This document shows positions 15,614 to 24,084 of a stretch of 32,128 bases of DNA, one piece after another. The stretch covers positions 1-32,128 of IMG/VR virus record IMGVR_UViG_3300031673_000305, one strand, 5' to 3'. Position 1 is the stretch's first letter. Every line of letters starts with the position of its first letter. The notes below the pieces were generated by a model. That model was not told where the DNA came from. It worked only from the letters and a program-made list of their open reading frames with translations, and did not search any database. A program made the position numbers and the translations under genes. This DNA comes from a virus.

Positions 15614-16806
15614 TGCAGGTCGGTGAATTATTTGTCGCGTTAGGCTTCGATGTTGATGATAAACAGCTAAAAGATTTCAATCAAGAAGTTAAAAACGGCA
15701 TGACGGGCTTGCTTAAGATGGTGGGCGTGATGTCTGGCGCTGCATTCGCTGTGAATGCGTTCGTTTCTGGCGCGGTTCGCACGTCTGTTGAGCTTAAAAA
15801 CTTCCGTGAAGAAACTGGGTATGCATCCGATGATGTTGAGCGTTTTTACAATGTAATCGGGCGTTTAAATTCTAATGTATCTTTTGAGCAGACTATCGGT
15901 GCGTTTCGTGCGTTATCTGATACGATTTCACAAGCGAAGTTCGGGCAAGGCGCAATAGGCCAAGCGGGAATGCTTGGTTTGAATGATATCGGCAACATGA
16001 ACCCTATGGATGTCATTAACCGATTGCGTGAGAATTATTCTCGAAACGTGGGGCTATATGGCGCAGATCGAACACGCGATTTAATGTCTGAGCTTGGATT
16101 GACCTCCGAATTTATTCAAGCGATTAAGGCCACAAATCAGGAATTTAACACCCTGTTTAATAAGCCGATTTTGGGCGGTGAAAACAGAAAGCGTTTAGAA
16201 GATATAGCCGAAGCGCAAAAAGAGTTAGCGTTCCAATGGCAGTTATTGCGCGGTGAGTTATCCGCAGATATTTCAGACGAAATGATCGTTTTCATGGAAA
16301 ACTTAATTCCTGTTATGAAGGATACGGCGTCAAACATAATTGCCGTTTCTGACGCGCTTTCAAAATTCTTTTCGACATTATCGCCCGAAGCGGTAAACTC
16401 CATAAAAGCTATGGCTGTTGCCTTATTTATAGCGCTCAATCCGATGGTTTCATTGTTTATAGCTCTGGCATTAGCTATCAATGATTTTGGCAAGGCATTG
16501 AGAGGTCTTGAGGATAGTGTAATACTTAAGGTGTATGATAGATTAGCGTTTCTTGCTAAAGGTCTTTCCCAATATTCTGCAAATATGGCAGGGGTTGGTG
16601 GGGATTTTTCAAACCCTGCTAATGGCCTAATCCCAGCTCCTACTGATTTTTCCCGCATGTCTGCGTCTGGGCAACTCACGGTTAATAATGTGTGGAATAT
16701 TGCATCGAACGGTGATAATTTAACATTATCAGATATGATAGCGCAGAAAGAGAAACGCACACTGGACGCGGCTATATCACAGCAATCAAGAGGGGTTGTC
16801 CAATAA
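15613..16806 (+). CDS. Tail tape measure protein (short)
   Basis: The 397-residue, mostly helical protein follows the chaperones and precedes baseplate genes, the diagnostic position of the tape measure. It opens MQVGELFVALGFDVDDKQLKDF, a common tape-measure start, and has two hydrophobic segments (residues about 36-55 and 266-289) that may act at the membrane during DNA entry. It ends with a region like NNVWNIASNGDN. At about 1.5 angstrom per residue the length would give a tail near 60 nm, short for a contractile-tailed phage. No peptidase or lysozyme domain is visible. Confidence 0.85.
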   Translation: MQVGELFVALGFDVDDKQLKDFNQEVKNGMTGLLKMVGVMSGAAFAVNAFVSGAVRTSVELKNFREETGYASDDVERFYNVIGRLNSNVSFEQTIGAFRALSDTISQAKFGQGAIGQAGMLGLNDIGNMNPMDVINRLRENYSRNVGLYGADRTRDLMSELGLTSEFIQAIKATNQEFNTLFNKPILGGENRKRLEDIAEAQKELAFQWQLLRGELSADISDEMIVFMENLIPVMKDTASNIIAVSDALSKFFSTLSPEAVNSIKAMAVALFIALNPMVSLFIALALAINDFGKALRGLEDSVILKVYDRLAFLAKGLSQYSANMAGVGGDFSNPANGLIPAPTDFSRMSASGQLTVNNVWNIASNGDNLTLSDMIAQKEKRTLDAAISQQSRGVVQ

Positions 16807-17657
16807 TGGCTACAAATCTGGATTTATTAAAATCATCCGTTTCGGCTTATGTTGTTCGCCCTTTGAACGCGTTCGGGTTTGGCGGGTTTTTGTTTGATGT
16901 TGAGGGTGAAACGTCCGTTGAATTACGCGCGGAAATCACAGATCATTACCTTGAAGATAACACAACCGTTCAAGATCATATTGCGATACGCCCAAAAGCC
17001 CTGACACTAAAGGGCTATGTTGGCGAGGTGGTTTATCAAGGAGATGATAGGGGTGGTCAACCGATTGCGCGTATTACTCAAAAACTCACAACATTAACGC
17101 CATTTCTGCCAGTGCTATCAAGCGCTGCATCGCAGATTGTTAACACCGTGAAAAATGATAATCTTGATTTATCCGAATTAGAATTGACTGATATAAACAA
17201 AATCACTGATTATTACGCGTTTACAAAAAATCTATTACCGCCATCGTCAAAGCAAGAGCAAGCGTACATGTATTTCAAGGCGCTCATGGAAGGTAAATAT
17301 CTTGTGAGTGTTCAAACGCCGTTTGAGTTTATGAACCGTATGGCGATTGAAACTGTGACCGCAAGACAGGGAGAAGATAGTAAATATATTAGCGATTTTT
17401 CAATAACCCTGAAAGAAATAAGAACCACGCAAATGCTGCAAACGGATGTTAAGAACTCAAAATATATAGCGGCGGACGCAAGCCCCGAAGATATATACCA
17501 AGGCAGGGCGCAGCCTCAATACGAGGACTTAACAACAATCGGAAATGTTGAGGGGCTAACCGTTAATCCTGATAATGCAAGTGATCCGTTATCACAACAC
17601 TTGGCTGCGCGTAGGGCGCGTGAAGCTGCGATAGGAAGGAATCCGTACTCGATATGA
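16806..17657 (+). CDS. Dit-like baseplate protein (tail protein N-terminal domain)
   Basis: The 283-residue protein contains AEITDHYLEDNTTVQDHIA followed by IRPKALTLKGYVGEVV in its first 80 residues. This is the signature of Dit-like tail proteins of contractile phages (E(I/V)t.H.vE....i.DHi...P..l.l.G.v.E). A central TPFEFMNRMAIETVTARQ motif and a flexible C-terminus follow. It would form the ring linking tube end to hub. It starts on the stop of the tape measure gene and overlaps the plug gene by four bases. Confidence 0.75.
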   Translation: MATNLDLLKSSVSAYVVRPLNAFGFGGFLFDVEGETSVELRAEITDHYLEDNTTVQDHIAIRPKALTLKGYVGEVVYQGDDRGGQPIARITQKLTTLTPFLPVLSSAASQIVNTVKNDNLDLSELELTDINKITDYYAFTKNLLPPSSKQEQAYMYFKALMEGKYLVSVQTPFEFMNRMAIETVTARQGEDSKYISDFSITLKEIRTTQMLQTDVKNSKYIAADASPEDIYQGRAQPQYEDLTTIGNVEGLTVNPDNASDPLSQHLAARRAREAAIGRNPYSI

Positions 17658-17995
17658 AATATATAGATAAGATATCAGACGCAACATACCAGCAATTATT
17701 TTTGACAGGAAACGCGGGTCAACGTATCACACTAACCTTGAGTTATCTACCAACGCAAGAAGCATGGTTTATGGATGTATCGGATGAAACTGGATTTATC
17801 CTAAACGGGGTGCGTGTTGTTAATTCTCCTAATATCTTGCGGAAATACAGAAATAATATAGATTTTGGTATTAATTGCGTCACAGTTTCGGGGCTTGATC
17901 CGTATTTTATTGGAGACTTCACCGACCAAAGCGCGTTTTTATATCTCATGGACGCGGACGATATCGAGGAAACCGAGGAGTTTTATTACTCATGA
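17654..17995 (+). CDS. Baseplate plug protein (Pam3 gp18-like, DUF6983)
   Basis: The 113-residue protein has the pattern ITLTLSYLPTQEAWFMDVSDETG, then ILNGVRVVNSPNILRKY and FGINCVTVSGLDPYF. It matches the family of small baseplate plug proteins defined in cyanophage Pam3. It sits between the Dit-like and hub genes, as in Pam3-type baseplates, and overlaps both by four bases. It is a single beta-rich domain with no other motif. Confidence 0.7.
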   Translation: MKYIDKISDATYQQLFLTGNAGQRITLTLSYLPTQEAWFMDVSDETGFILNGVRVVNSPNILRKYRNNIDFGINCVTVSGLDPYFIGDFTDQSAFLYLMDADDIEETEEFYYS

Positions 17996-18846
17996 GTAAT
18001 AAGTTTGGGCGCAGTTATAGGATTGTAATCGATCCGCTTGATGGAGGTGAGCCAATAATTGTGACCATGCCACTTACTGTGCGTTTTAACGTGCAGCGAT
18101 CTATATTAGATAGTTTTAATACACTTGATATTGATATTTATAACCTTGGAAAATCCGCGCGTGACCGTATATTCCAAGACAGGTTTAATATATCAGGGCG
18201 CACAATTCGTTTCGAGGGCGGTTATGACACGCTATCACTTATGTTTGACGGCACGATATCAGAGGCATCAAGCGCACGTGAGGGCGTAGATATTGTAACA
18301 AAAATATCTGCTTATTCTGGTAAATTTGACATGAACGAAACTCAAACGTTCACCACGATTGACGGCGGGAATACCGTTGGCGATGTTATCGAGTTTTTAA
18401 TTGGTCAATTCCCTACGCTCACACGCGGCGCAGTTGGTGATTTTTCTGATGTGCTGCAACGTCCTACTGTTTTGAACGGAAACACATATGATTTAATTCG
18501 AAAATACAGCGATAATCAGGTTTTTGTTGATAATAACCGCGTTTACGTTCTTAAGCGTTACGAAACAACGGAAAATCAGGTTTTTGTTATTAATGCTCAA
18601 ACAGGATTACTCGAAACACCCCGCCGTGATGATGCGTATTTAACAACGTCTACCCTGTTTGAGCCGCGCATAGATATCGGGCAAAGGGTGGAATTGGAAA
18701 GCGGAGTTCTTCCAATTTATAATGGTCAATATAAGGTTGTCGGCATAAATCATGAGGGAGTTATATCAGAAGCCGTTGGCGGAAATTGCCGAACTATGCT
18801 ACAATTATTCGTTGGAAATAACCGTTTTGAGGTGGTAAATGGCTGA
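17992..18846 (+). CDS. Baseplate hub protein (gpD/gp44-like)
   Basis: The 284-residue protein begins FGRSYRIVIDPLDGGEPIIVTMPLTVRFNVQRS, followed by NTLDIDIYNLGKSARDRIF, FEGGYDTLSLMFDGTISEA and a later NDQVFVDNNRVYVL-type segment. This arrangement is standard for hub proteins in small contractile baseplates, in which a trimer crowns the tail tube and holds the spike. It has no lysozyme insertion. The gene overlaps the spike gene by eight bases. Confidence 0.8.
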   Translation: MSNKFGRSYRIVIDPLDGGEPIIVTMPLTVRFNVQRSILDSFNTLDIDIYNLGKSARDRIFQDRFNISGRTIRFEGGYDTLSLMFDGTISEASSAREGVDIVTKISAYSGKFDMNETQTFTTIDGGNTVGDVIEFLIGQFPTLTRGAVGDFSDVLQRPTVLNGNTYDLIRKYSDNQVFVDNNRVYVLKRYETTENQVFVINAQTGLLETPRRDDAYLTTSTLFEPRIDIGQRVELESGVLPIYNGQYKVVGINHEGVISEAVGGNCRTMLQLFVGNNRFEVVNG

Positions 18847-19492
18847 TAGTTTTAATACCATTGTCCCCCCTGATTTAAACAGGGTTTTAGAAGCTGCAAA
18901 ACGTGATTTGTCGGTGAAGATCAACTGCGTTCAAATCGGAACAATCCAATCATTTAGCACGTCAACACAGCTTGCAACGGTTAAAATCGCCATGAAGCAA
19001 GTAACGAAAATCAATGATGATGATACGCGTGAGGTAAGAGAATACCCGTTATTGCTTGAATGCCCCGTTATATCACTATTCGGCGGCGATGCGTTTATGA
19101 GTATGCCGATACAGTCGGGTGATAGCTGTATTATATTTTTTGCTGATAGGCAAATTGACAACTGGCTAAATTCTGGTGACGGGCAAGCCCCTACAGTTTC
19201 ACGTACTCACGATATTTCAGACGCTATTTGTTTGGTTGGTATCCGCCCGTTGATTAATCCAATCCCTAATTATCTTGCGGATGGGATACGTATATTTTAT
19301 TCCGAAAATGCAAGTGTTGATTTAACCGATGATGGCATAACCATGAACGGAAATATAACGATGAATGGAAATGTTGATATAAATGGTGTATTATCGACTG
19401 ACTTTGATGGTAAGCAAATAAACCACAATACTCATACGCATGGCGGCGTTCTTGTTGGTGGTGGAAATACGGATGAGCCTAATGATATTTAG
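18839..19492 (+). CDS. Baseplate spike (gp138-like) with HxH metal-binding tip
   Basis: The 217-residue protein has an N-terminal OB-fold domain resembling phage phi92 gp138 (SVKINCVQIGTIQSF to DGQAPTVSRTHDISDAICLVGI). It then has a short triple-strand beta-helix repeat (GITMNGNITMNGNVDINGV) and the apex NHNTHTHGGVLVGG. The HTHGG motif is the known tip signature in which histidines from three chains bind a metal ion. The spike would pierce the outer membrane. GAGGTGG precedes the ATG at 18839. Confidence 0.85.
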   Translation: MADSFNTIVPPDLNRVLEAAKRDLSVKINCVQIGTIQSFSTSTQLATVKIAMKQVTKINDDDTREVREYPLLLECPVISLFGGDAFMSMPIQSGDSCIIFFADRQIDNWLNSGDGQAPTVSRTHDISDAICLVGIRPLINPIPNYLADGIRIFYSENASVDLTDDGITMNGNITMNGNVDINGVLSTDFDGKQINHNTHTHGGVLVGGGNTDEPNDI

Positions 19493-19835
19493 AAACTTAA
19501 CAAGTGATAACGATTGGACGTTTGGAAGTGGAAAGCAGAATTTCACTAGCAGAAACACAGCTATTGGCCTAAATATTAAAACGCGCATACAGTCTTGGGT
19601 TAATGATTGTTTTTTCGATCAATCGGCGGGCATCGACTGGATAAATCGCATTGGTAGCAAAAATCAACGTTTATTGCTCGAGTTGGATTTGCGCCGTATA
19701 ATTCTACAAAGTGAGGGCGTGACCTCAATAAAAGAATTTGATACAATACTTAACGATAGGGCGTTCGTGGCTGATTATTCTGTTTTAACGATTTACAGCC
19801 AAGAATTTACTGATACCCTGAATTTGGAGTTTTAA
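19482..19835 (+). CDS. Baseplate wedge protein (gp25/W-like)
   Basis: The 117-residue protein (from ATG 19482) opens MIFRNLTSDNDWTFGSG and contains IKTRIQSWVNDCFFDQSAGIDW and ILQSEGV, the pattern of short baseplate wedge proteins located before gpJ-like genes. Its lysozyme-like gp25 fold is inferred. An in-frame ATG at 19473 could add three residues and has a better GGTGG-type Shine-Dalgarno; the family usually starts near MIF(R/N), so I prefer 19482. It overlaps the end of the spike gene by eleven bases. Confidence 0.7.
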   Translation: MIFRNLTSDNDWTFGSGKQNFTSRNTAIGLNIKTRIQSWVNDCFFDQSAGIDWINRIGSKNQRLLLELDLRRIILQSEGVTSIKEFDTILNDRAFVADYSVLTIYSQEFTDTLNLEF

Positions 19836-19838
19836 CAT

Positions 19839-21035
19839 ATGCCTGATATTTTTGATGCCGACGGCTTACAAATAAAAACATCAACTGAAATCCGCGCGGA
19901 CTTGGTTGCTGATTTTCAGGATATCTACGGCAACGATATAAACGTTGATCAAAACTCACCTGATGGGCAGATAATCGGTATTGTTACGCAAATGTCGCGG
20001 GATATTAGGGAGTATATTGCGAGTATTAATTCAGGGTTTGACCCTGACCAAGCCGTTGGTGTTACGTTAGATCAACGTGTTGCGCTCAATAACATAGAAC
20101 GTCAAGGCGGTACATATACAGTGCAGCCGATTGATATTGTGGTTGATCGCACTGTGACGTTATCGGGGCTTGATGGTGACTTTGATAATCCTGACGGCGT
20201 GGGCTATACAATAGCGGATGATGCGGGAAATGAATGGATTTTAATTGATACGGCTGTTTTGACCGTTGGTTCTTATACACGTAATTTTAGAGCGCGTACG
20301 GTTGGCGAGGTATCCGCCACGGTGGGGACTATTGAAAACTTCGTTACAATTGTTTTGGGTGTTGTTTCTGTGACAAACTCAAGTGGTGTTCTTGAAACTG
20401 GCCAAAATGAAGAAACTGACAGTGAATTGCGTATTCGTAGGCAACGAAGCGTTGCGATTGCATCTACAGGATACCTGAACGGGATTGAAGCCGCTCTGTT
20501 AAATATTGACGGTGTTACTGGTGTTAAGGTATATGAAAACATCACAAACGCAACGGATGCGGATGGAATACCCGCACACAGCATATGGTGTATTGTTGAA
20601 GCTGGTGCGAATACTGATATTGCACAGGTTATATTTTCACGTAAAACGGCTGGCTCTGGAATGAAGGGCGCTGTATCTGTAAATATAGACACTGACACTG
20701 GGTCGGTGTTTACTGCGAAGTTTGACCGCCCCACAGCCGAAGATTTATATATTCGTTTCGATATTCAAAAAACGTCTACAAGCGCGGTTTTCGATCAGGC
20801 TGCAATAAAATCAAGCATGGTTACCGCCCTGAATTATGGTATTGGTGATTTTGCGGAAACGTCTAGTTTGACTGGGGTTGCGCTAACTGCGATTACAAAC
20901 AATGGCGGCGGCGGTGTTCCTGTTAATATGGAGGTTTCAGACGATGGAATTGCGTGGGTTGATTACCTTGAAACGAGCGCAAAAGATAATCAGTTTGTCG
21001 TAGATACAACCCGCATAACAATCACGGAGCTTTGA
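19839..21035 (+). CDS. Baseplate J-like protein
   Basis: The 398-residue protein begins FDADGLQIKTSTEIRADLVADFQDIYG, followed by SPDGQIIGIVTQM and a central ETDSELRIRRQRSVA and LNGIEAALLNIDGVTGVKVYEN region. These are standard Baseplate_J motifs, including the DxELRxRR stretch. The protein forms wedges around the hub and triggers sheath contraction. It is followed without gap by the DUF2612 gene (TGATG). Confidence 0.9.
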   Translation: MPDIFDADGLQIKTSTEIRADLVADFQDIYGNDINVDQNSPDGQIIGIVTQMSRDIREYIASINSGFDPDQAVGVTLDQRVALNNIERQGGTYTVQPIDIVVDRTVTLSGLDGDFDNPDGVGYTIADDAGNEWILIDTAVLTVGSYTRNFRARTVGEVSATVGTIENFVTIVLGVVSVTNSSGVLETGQNEETDSELRIRRQRSVAIASTGYLNGIEAALLNIDGVTGVKVYENITNATDADGIPAHSIWCIVEAGANTDIAQVIFSRKTAGSGMKGAVSVNIDTDTGSVFTAKFDRPTAEDLYIRFDIQKTSTSAVFDQAAIKSSMVTALNYGIGDFAETSSLTGVALTAITNNGGGGVPVNMEVSDDGIAWVDYLETSAKDNQFVVDTTRITITEL

Positions 21036-21877
21036 TGTCGCAGTTAACCGAAATCATAGATTACTACGTTAATTTGTTGATTATTCAATATCACAACAAA
21101 CCAAACGCACGTGCCACGATTGACGCGATCATATCTGAATTGATGGCGGATGATATATATACCGATGTTTTGAACGGGTATAATATAGATACGGCGGTTG
21201 GTGTTCAACTGGATGTCCTTGGTAAATACGCGGATATCGATAGGTTTTATTTTAACTATGAGCTTACGGATGATTATTTCGGATTTGCTGATGCGGCTGA
21301 TTTGGGCGGAACATCTGCGAATATTATTGGTTTTGATGATGCCGCCGCGCCTGATAAAGAAGGTTTGTTTTTAGATGCATTTGATGTTGTTTCAAATAAG
21401 CTACGCCTGAATGATAGCGCGTATAGAACACTGATAAAATTACGTATTATTCAAAACCACTCAACACATGACACGAACAGCATATCTTCATCGTTATTTC
21501 AGTTTTTCGGAAACGATATCATCATGACTGATAACTATGACATGACTATGACGTATTTTATCGGTGAGAACGCGAGTGAGTTAATACAAGCCGCCATACA
21601 AAAAGAAGTTTTACCACGCCCCGCCGCCGTTGGTTTGCAGGTTATTGATGGGAATAAGTTTTTTGGTTTTGCTGATGCCACTGATATCGGCAAGGTGGGC
21701 GATTATGTTATCGGGTTCAACGATGCAACCACGTTTAATGATTATCAAGAATTTTTGACAGATGGCATGGGTAATATTTTAACCGATGGCATGGGTGAAT
21801 TGTTGGTTGGTGGGGCTGTTTTACCAGCAGAAAAAAAAGATGGTAGATTTTTGAACGCAAATACTGATATATTATAG
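21035..21877 (+). CDS. Baseplate / tail protein DUF2612 with internal duplicated motif
   Basis: The 280-residue protein has the DUF2612 pattern (AVGVQLDVLGKYADIDR near residue 54, LRLNDSAYRTLIKLRIIQNHST near 125, and VLPRPAAVGLQV near 192) and sits where P2 gpI-like proteins are found. ATG 21035 follows GGAG at 21026-21029; the TTG just upstream is not needed. Residues 81-104 and 209-232 are copies of one motif, YFGFADAxDxG......IIGFxDA. A short tandem LTDGMGNILTDGMGELL follows near 241-257. The protein likely anchors the distal fibre. Confidence 0.75.
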   Translation: MSQLTEIIDYYVNLLIIQYHNKPNARATIDAIISELMADDIYTDVLNGYNIDTAVGVQLDVLGKYADIDRFYFNYELTDDYFGFADAADLGGTSANIIGFDDAAAPDKEGLFLDAFDVVSNKLRLNDSAYRTLIKLRIIQNHSTHDTNSISSSLFQFFGNDIIMTDNYDMTMTYFIGENASELIQAAIQKEVLPRPAAVGLQVIDGNKFFGFADATDIGKVGDYVIGFNDATTFNDYQEFLTDGMGNILTDGMGELLVGGAVLPAEKKDGRFLNANTDIL

Positions 21878-21893
21878 CAACGGAGTTTTATAA

Positions 21894-22673
21894 ATGGCTA
21901 AAATTACAAGAAAAACACAGAAGGTATTCGGATCGAGCGCGGGCGCAACTGGTATCGTTGAATATGGATCACCTGCTGCGGGATTGCCTGTGTATGACAC
22001 TGATCCCGATAATATCCAAACCTTCGCATGGGAAACTGGTTGGGCGGCGGCTGCGTTGTCTGGTACGGAAATACCAACGTTTCAGGATTTTAACGGTATT
22101 CATTTTGTTGCAACACGCCAAATCGGCTATTTGTTGCAAGAGGGTATCGCGGAATATGACGCTGGAACAGAGTATCACACAAATTCTATTGTAAAAAAAT
22201 CTGGCACATATGAGTTGTATGGGTCAATTATCAATTCGAATACTGGGAACGCCCTGCCTTCTGCGGTGGATAACGCTAATTGGAAGTATCTTGGTGATTT
22301 GTCGGATTTGGTTGATATCAATACCGCGCCAATTATTTCCGAAGAATACGAAAGCGCTGGTCAAACTATTACAGCTGCGGGGTCACTAACTCTTGCACAT
22401 GGATTATCATCTGCGCCAAAAATAATACAGCTTTATTTAAAATGCTTATCAACGCAAGCCAATTATGCTGTAGATGATGAGGTTTTGATAAACAACCATG
22501 CATCTGGCTTAGGGTCTTCATCGCGTGGGGTTTTAGTTGTTCCTGATGCCACCAACTTAAATATACGATATGGTAGCGCAGCCGCTACAATGTCTGTCCT
22601 TGACAAAGCAACTGGTAATACTGTTGATTTAACAAACACAAACTGGAATTTAATAGTAAAGGCGTACGCGTAA
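21894..22673 (+). CDS. Distal tail fibre protein
   Basis: The 259-residue protein begins ITRKTQKVFGSSAGATGIVEYGSPAAG, followed by NIQTFAWETGWAAA and IPTFQDFNGIHFVATRQIGYLLQEGIAEYDAGT. This N-terminus is shared by many fibre proteins that attach to gpI/DUF2612-type baseplates. Residues 88-132 resemble a small CBM5/12-like beta domain (YDAGTEYH...LYGS...NWKYLG). The last 110 residues are Ser/Ala/Thr-rich with LTLAHGLSSAPKIIQLYLKC and form a probable receptor-binding head. Its neighbour downstream looks like a fibre partner. Confidence 0.75.
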   Translation: MAKITRKTQKVFGSSAGATGIVEYGSPAAGLPVYDTDPDNIQTFAWETGWAAAALSGTEIPTFQDFNGIHFVATRQIGYLLQEGIAEYDAGTEYHTNSIVKKSGTYELYGSIINSNTGNALPSAVDNANWKYLGDLSDLVDINTAPIISEEYESAGQTITAAGSLTLAHGLSSAPKIIQLYLKCLSTQANYAVDDEVLINNHASGLGSSSRGVLVVPDATNLNIRYGSAAATMSVLDKATGNTVDLTNTNWNLIVKAYA

Positions 22674-22963
22674 TGACTGAATATTTTGTAGACAAAGACG
22701 GTTTATATCTTGGTGGTTTTGATGGTGCAAAGCCGCCAAAGGGTTCTGTTAAAGTCGATACTCCGCCAGATCATGGAAATGATACATGGGACGGATCAAA
22801 GTGGATACCGCACACGCCTGATTTTAGTGTCGTGATGGCGGAAACCGAAACCAGCGCTGTTTTAGCTCGTAAACTTGAAGAAATAGTGGATAACATCGAA
22901 AATGGCGCTGGATTATCGCAGAACACAAAAGATTGGTTAAACGAAAGAAAGACGCTACGATAA
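22673..22963 (+). CDS. Tail-fibre-associated small protein
   Basis: This 96-residue protein starts TEYFVDKDGLYLGGFDGAKPPKGSVKV and contains DTWDGSKW. The 'Y.DkdG.YlGGFdGa.PP.gsveV' N-terminus followed by a W-DGxxW element is common in small proteins that sit next to tail fibres and resemble fibre-assembly chaperones. The C-terminal half is helical. It overlaps the fibre and the following gene by one base each (TAATG). Confidence 0.6.
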   Translation: MTEYFVDKDGLYLGGFDGAKPPKGSVKVDTPPDHGNDTWDGSKWIPHTPDFSVVMAETETSAVLARKLEEIVDNIENGAGLSQNTKDWLNERKTLR

Positions 22964-23298
22964 TGGGAAACGAAAAAACATCTGTTATCGAGCGCCACGC
23001 CCAAACTATCTTAACTGGTATTGTAGCTGGTTTAATTGGTTGGGTTGGTCTTAGTGTTTCACAGCAAGCTACAAGCATAGCCCTGTTGCAGCAATCAATG
23101 AACAGCTTGCAGAAAAAAGTAGACGTGTTTACTTCCGAGCCGCGGTTTTCAAAAAATGATTTTCATGTCATGATATCTCCCGTTGTTGCAGAAATTGCGG
23201 CTATGAAGATAAATCAGACATACCATGAGAAGCGGCTCTCAAAAATTGAAAATGATGTTTATGTCGAATATGTCAAACCAAGCAAGAAGGTTGATTAA
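22963..23298 (+). CDS. Membrane-anchored coiled-coil protein of lysis cassette
   Basis: The 111-residue protein has a short charged N-terminus, one hydrophobic segment (about residues 15-34, QTILTGIVAGLIGWVGLSVS) and a helical part with heptads (SIALLQQSMNSLQKKVDVF). It resembles the small membrane proteins that accompany endolysins and are sometimes annotated as holins or XhlA-like. I prefer the ATG at 22963 (TAATG overlap) over an upstream ATG at 22933 within the previous gene. Function as holin or holin partner is inferred. Confidence 0.6.
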   Translation: MGNEKTSVIERHAQTILTGIVAGLIGWVGLSVSQQATSIALLQQSMNSLQKKVDVFTSEPRFSKNDFHVMISPVVAEIAAMKINQTYHEKRLSKIENDVYVEYVKPSKKVD

Positions 23299-23690
23299 TG
23301 TTTAAATTAAAGCGCGTTTCAGACACAATGGATGGTGTATTTGGTGTGTTCCTTGATGAAAATGATTTCCCGTTATGTGTGACATTGGAAGAAAGTTGGT
23401 TAAATAATCAACGTAATATTTCATGTATCCCAGAAGGTGTTTATCGAGTAGTGCAGCACAATGGCACGAAATACAAAGAGGTTTGGCGGCTTGAGAATGT
23501 TCCCAATAGAACGGCTATTCTTATCCATGCAGGAAATACAGAGTATGATACAGAAGGGTGCATTCTTGTAGGTCAAAAGTTTGGCGTATTAGGTGATAAA
23601 CGTGCTATACTGTCATCTAAACCCGCGTTAACGGAATTGCGTAGAATACTACCGAGCGAATTTATGATTGAAATTACTGATTGTTTTTAA
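23298..23690 (+). CDS. DUF5675 protein (putative cell-wall active enzyme)
   Basis: The 130-residue protein shows the DUF5675 pattern: FKLKRVSDTMDGVFG, TLEESW, ISCIPEGVYRV, then ILIHAGNT (His77), D84 and GCILVGQ (Cys88). The His...Asp...Gly-Cys arrangement resembles the active sites of cysteine transpeptidases. DUF5675 genes are often found in lysis cassettes, as here, so a peptidoglycan-degrading role is plausible, but it is not proven by sequence. It is the only endolysin candidate in the window. Confidence 0.7.
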   Translation: MFKLKRVSDTMDGVFGVFLDENDFPLCVTLEESWLNNQRNISCIPEGVYRVVQHNGTKYKEVWRLENVPNRTAILIHAGNTEYDTEGCILVGQKFGVLGDKRAILSSKPALTELRRILPSEFMIEITDCF

Positions 23691-23707
23691 TAAAGGAGAA
23701 TTAAAAT

Positions 23708-23890
23708 ATGTTAAATGGATGGAAAACTTTTGTTGTGGCGTTGTTTATCGCTATTTTCGGAGCGCTAGAAAGCTTTGACTTTACGCAATTTCTTGACGCA
23801 GATATCGCGGGCTATGTTGTGTCTGGTATTGGTGTTGTAATGTTTATTTTACGCGCTATAACATCAACACCTGCGTTTAAATCTGAATGA
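23708..23890 (+). CDS. Small two-helix membrane protein, holin-like
   Basis: This 60-residue protein has two hydrophobic segments (FVVALFIAIFGALE, about residues 8-21, and YVVSGIGVVMFILRAI, about 36-51) separated by a polar loop with FLDADIA. It carries a strong AAAGGAG Shine-Dalgarno. Small double-helix proteins with the start MLNGWKT(F/Y) are common next to endolysins in phages of Gram-negative hosts and are presumed holins. The i-spanin gene starts on its stop codon. Confidence 0.65.
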   Translation: MLNGWKTFVVALFIAIFGALESFDFTQFLDADIAGYVVSGIGVVMFILRAITSTPAFKSE

Positions 23891-24084
23891 TATACGTCTA
23901 CGGATTACTTGCGATTTTAGCGGCTGCCATATTTATTGGCGGTCGTTATTTGTTTTATCGATATGGACGCAATGATGAGAGGCTTGAAAATGCAGAAGGC
24001 ACGAATGACGCGGTTAAAAAATCAAATACTGTTAAGCATGACAGCACTTATGATGATGAGCTGCACGACAGGTATCGCAAATAA
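23887..24084 (+). CDS. i-spanin-like inner membrane protein
   Basis: The 65-residue protein has one N-terminal membrane helix (IYVYGLLAILAAAIFIGGRYLF, about residues 2-23), then a highly charged periplasmic segment (RYGRNDERLENAEG...DELHDRYRK). That is the topology of Rz-like inner-membrane spanins, although the periplasmic part is short. An out-of-frame lipoprotein gene is nested in it, the classical Rz/Rz1 arrangement. Together the two would fuse inner and outer membranes at lysis. Confidence 0.55.
   Translation: MIYVYGLLAILAAAIFIGGRYLFYRYGRNDERLENAEGTNDAVKKSNTVKHDSTYDDELHDRYRK

Noticed and set aside
16137-16760. 207-codon minus-strand ORF opposite the tape measure gene
   Set aside because: It lies wholly antisense to a well-supported gene, with no Shine-Dalgarno and low-complexity Ser/Ala composition typical of a shadow frame.
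20273-20734. 153-codon minus-strand ORF opposite the gpJ-like gene
   Set aside because: Antisense shadow of a confident baseplate gene.
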